Positions 62,701 through 64,000 of a stretch of DNA of 64,000 bases are shown here, in pieces. The notes beneath the pieces were generated by a model that saw only the letters and a program-made list of their open reading frames with translations, ran no database searches and had not been told where the DNA came from. The first letter of the stretch is position 1. Each line of letters starts with the position of its first letter. The DNA comes from Paraphysoderma sedebokerense (Eukaryota > Blastocladiomycota > Physodermatomycetes > Physodermatales > Physodermataceae). The translations under genes were made by a program, and so were the position numbers. Where the stretch lies: contig JAHLJZ010000005.1 of the NCBI GenBank assembly GCA_025602915.1, positions 248,001 to 312,000 of the forward strand. The letters are read 5' to 3'.

Positions 62701-64000
62701 GACTGTCTCTGGCGCTGGGGTTGCGGACAATTTGCAGATATACATCGAAATATGTCAGTCTGAGGGGACCGTTGGTGGGAGAAGTGCGCAACAAAAACGA
62801 TTGCGTAGATTGCTTCGAAACATGCAGAAGCCAACTGCAGGAAACCTTGGTGCTTGGGAAGAAATCTACAAACGTTGGAAATCCATGACTGCTTTAATTG
62901 TGAAGGGAGTTGACGATACAGCTGATATGGTGAGAGTTCCTCGGTCCGGCTCAAAAGTTTTCGTGCTCATACTTGTTCCTTAGGCGTCTGAACCTAAAAT
63001 GAAGCGTGGTATCTTCCAACAACGATCGGGTCCGTCGCTCGTAAGCAAAAGTGATGTACAACTTCCTGCTTCTGAAACTGTTGTAAGTGTATCAACTTTT
63101 TACCCCACATTCACGCCCCAAAAGACGTTTGTTTACATTATTGCTATCATAGGATAAAGGACAATGGTCCAACTACACCGGATTTCTCTCAGCTTTGGGA
63201 GTTTGTAATTCTATTCAACCTCAACATGCTTCAAATGAGCAACTTTCGCACCGTCCGAGTCTCGTTAGCTTCGATTCAAATCAGGCCGTCGACAGGTTCT
63301 TAGCTCAAATGGTTGAATTACTCGAATCGGATAACAGTTTGATTAACCAAGGAGTACGCGAAATCCTGGGAAATGAGCTGAATTCAGCATATATCTATAT
63401 CTTGCTCAAACATATGGAAGCTTCAACTAAGAAGTTCTTCGGGCAAAGTGGTGAAGTTTTCTTCACGGATGGAAATATTTCGCATATTGAACAGTCTATC
63501 TCGATATTAAAATTGATAGTGGAGAGAGCACAAGTATGTTCCCTTTCAAGCGCACGATTGACTTTGACCACCAAATTAACTTAGCTGCGATTTATTTTTA
63601 GGACCAATCATCTTCCTTGGGTTATGATAATTTCAGAAATTTAGTGACTTCATTTACCCGTTATCTTGGGCAGATGCCGTTGAACTTCACCTCATTGAGG
63701 GTTAAAATCAGACTTTGTCAGTTGATTGAGACAACCGTGCAGAAAACTGGAATTGTCACGATGAGTCAAGAGATCAAATTTCGAAATAAATTGGTGGCCA
63801 TTTTGATGGAATGGACTTCGGATTTGAGCATGGTACGAAAAATTAATTAAATTTGAATCTGACGGGTTCTAAACATCTCCTGCCTTAGATTTCATCGGAA
63901 CAATTAGTGAACGAAGAAACTTCAAAACTTCAAAAATTGAAACGGGATTTGGATCAATCTTGCTTGAAAGCTATGAGATTGCTTTTGTTTCAGTTACCCG
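59739..64000 (+). CDS. NF1: Neurofibromin homologue (Ras GTPase-activating protein), N-terminal half; 3' end beyond window
   Basis: Neurofibromin (yeast Ira1/2) switches Ras off. Only the region before the GAP domain lies here. The ATG at 59739 opens MMETRLFSALINRLGEK. Matches to animal NF1 then follow in order: KAIWNWIEIYSTEFIQLCQ (near 61030; human AFWNWVENYPDEFTKLYQ), NGDGLFDIFN-like sequence and RKMAVWPTQTMLMILSPES (near 61210), MIDCFTALFRLNPLNT (near 61660), RLRRLLRNMQKPTAGNLGAW (near 62800; human RVMALLRRIEHPTAGNTEAW), GQWSNYTGFLSALGVCNSI (near 63150), KKFFGQSGEVFFTDGNISHI (near 63430) and SQEIKFRNKLVAILMEWTSD (near 63765). It has many short introns. Overall it is more like animal NF1 than Ira proteins. 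The frame is still open at the right edge. Confidence 0.9.

Overview
This window comes from a flagellated (zoosporic) early-diverging fungus or a close relative such as an aphelid or Rozella-like lineage; I cannot place it more finely. Genes are separated by short spacers and cut by many short GT-AG introns, mostly about 50-75 nt, with fungal-type signals such as a perfect TACTAAC-like branch site in ATP4. Fungal-type content includes an Atp4, a Spo7-like protein, a neurofibromin/IRA and a Mortierella-like front-end desaturase. The flagellum argument rests on three genes that non-flagellated fungi normally lack: MKS1 (transition zone), CCDC13 (centriolar satellite/ciliogenesis) and rotatin (centriole/basal body). 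The window also encodes a PDCD7/U11-U12 59K homologue, which points to a minor (U12) spliceosome.

Layout. 1-24.6 kb is dense with genes: the 3' end of a WH2-like actin-binding candidate (+), MKS1 (+), the SNARE USE1 (+), CCDC13 (-), mitochondrial ATP synthase subunit 4 (+), a P5B-ATPase of the ATP13A2/Ypk9 type (+), a DHX29-like DExH helicase (+), a USP37-like deubiquitinase (-) and PDCD7 (-). A small unrecognised gene follows at 25 kb (+). From 25.4 to 32.1 kb there is a gene-poor repeat island: dispersed hairpin repeats, direct and inverted repeat pairs and one Ty1/copia fossil. It is bounded by an SDF2-type ER protein (-). From 33.6 kb genes resume: cytochrome-b5 front-end desaturase (+), a Lys-rich orphan (+), a START-domain membrane protein (-), a signal peptide-TM-SH3 protein (+), FNIP/Lst4 (-), a WW-domain RS/RGG protein (+), a large helical orphan (-), rotatin (+), a Spo7/CNEP1R1-like subunit (-) and the N-terminal half of neurofibromin (+), which runs off the right edge.

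How the genes relate. They do not form one operon-like system; this is an ordinary eukaryotic neighbourhood. Three themes recur: flagellum/centriole assembly (MKS1, CCDC13, RTTN), ER/membrane and lipid homeostasis (USE1, SDF2, desaturase, START protein, Spo7-like) and nutrient/Ras signalling (FNIP, NF1). Several pairs are head-to-head with spacers of about 190-250 bp (CCDC13/ATP4, orphan/RTTN, Spo7-like/NF1), suggesting shared promoters. I found no clear undescribed system. The best leads are the cilium and U12 gene complement, a possible 27-nt intron, a rotatin that lacks its usual N-terminal domain, and the uncharacterised hairpin repeat family of the 25-32 kb island.
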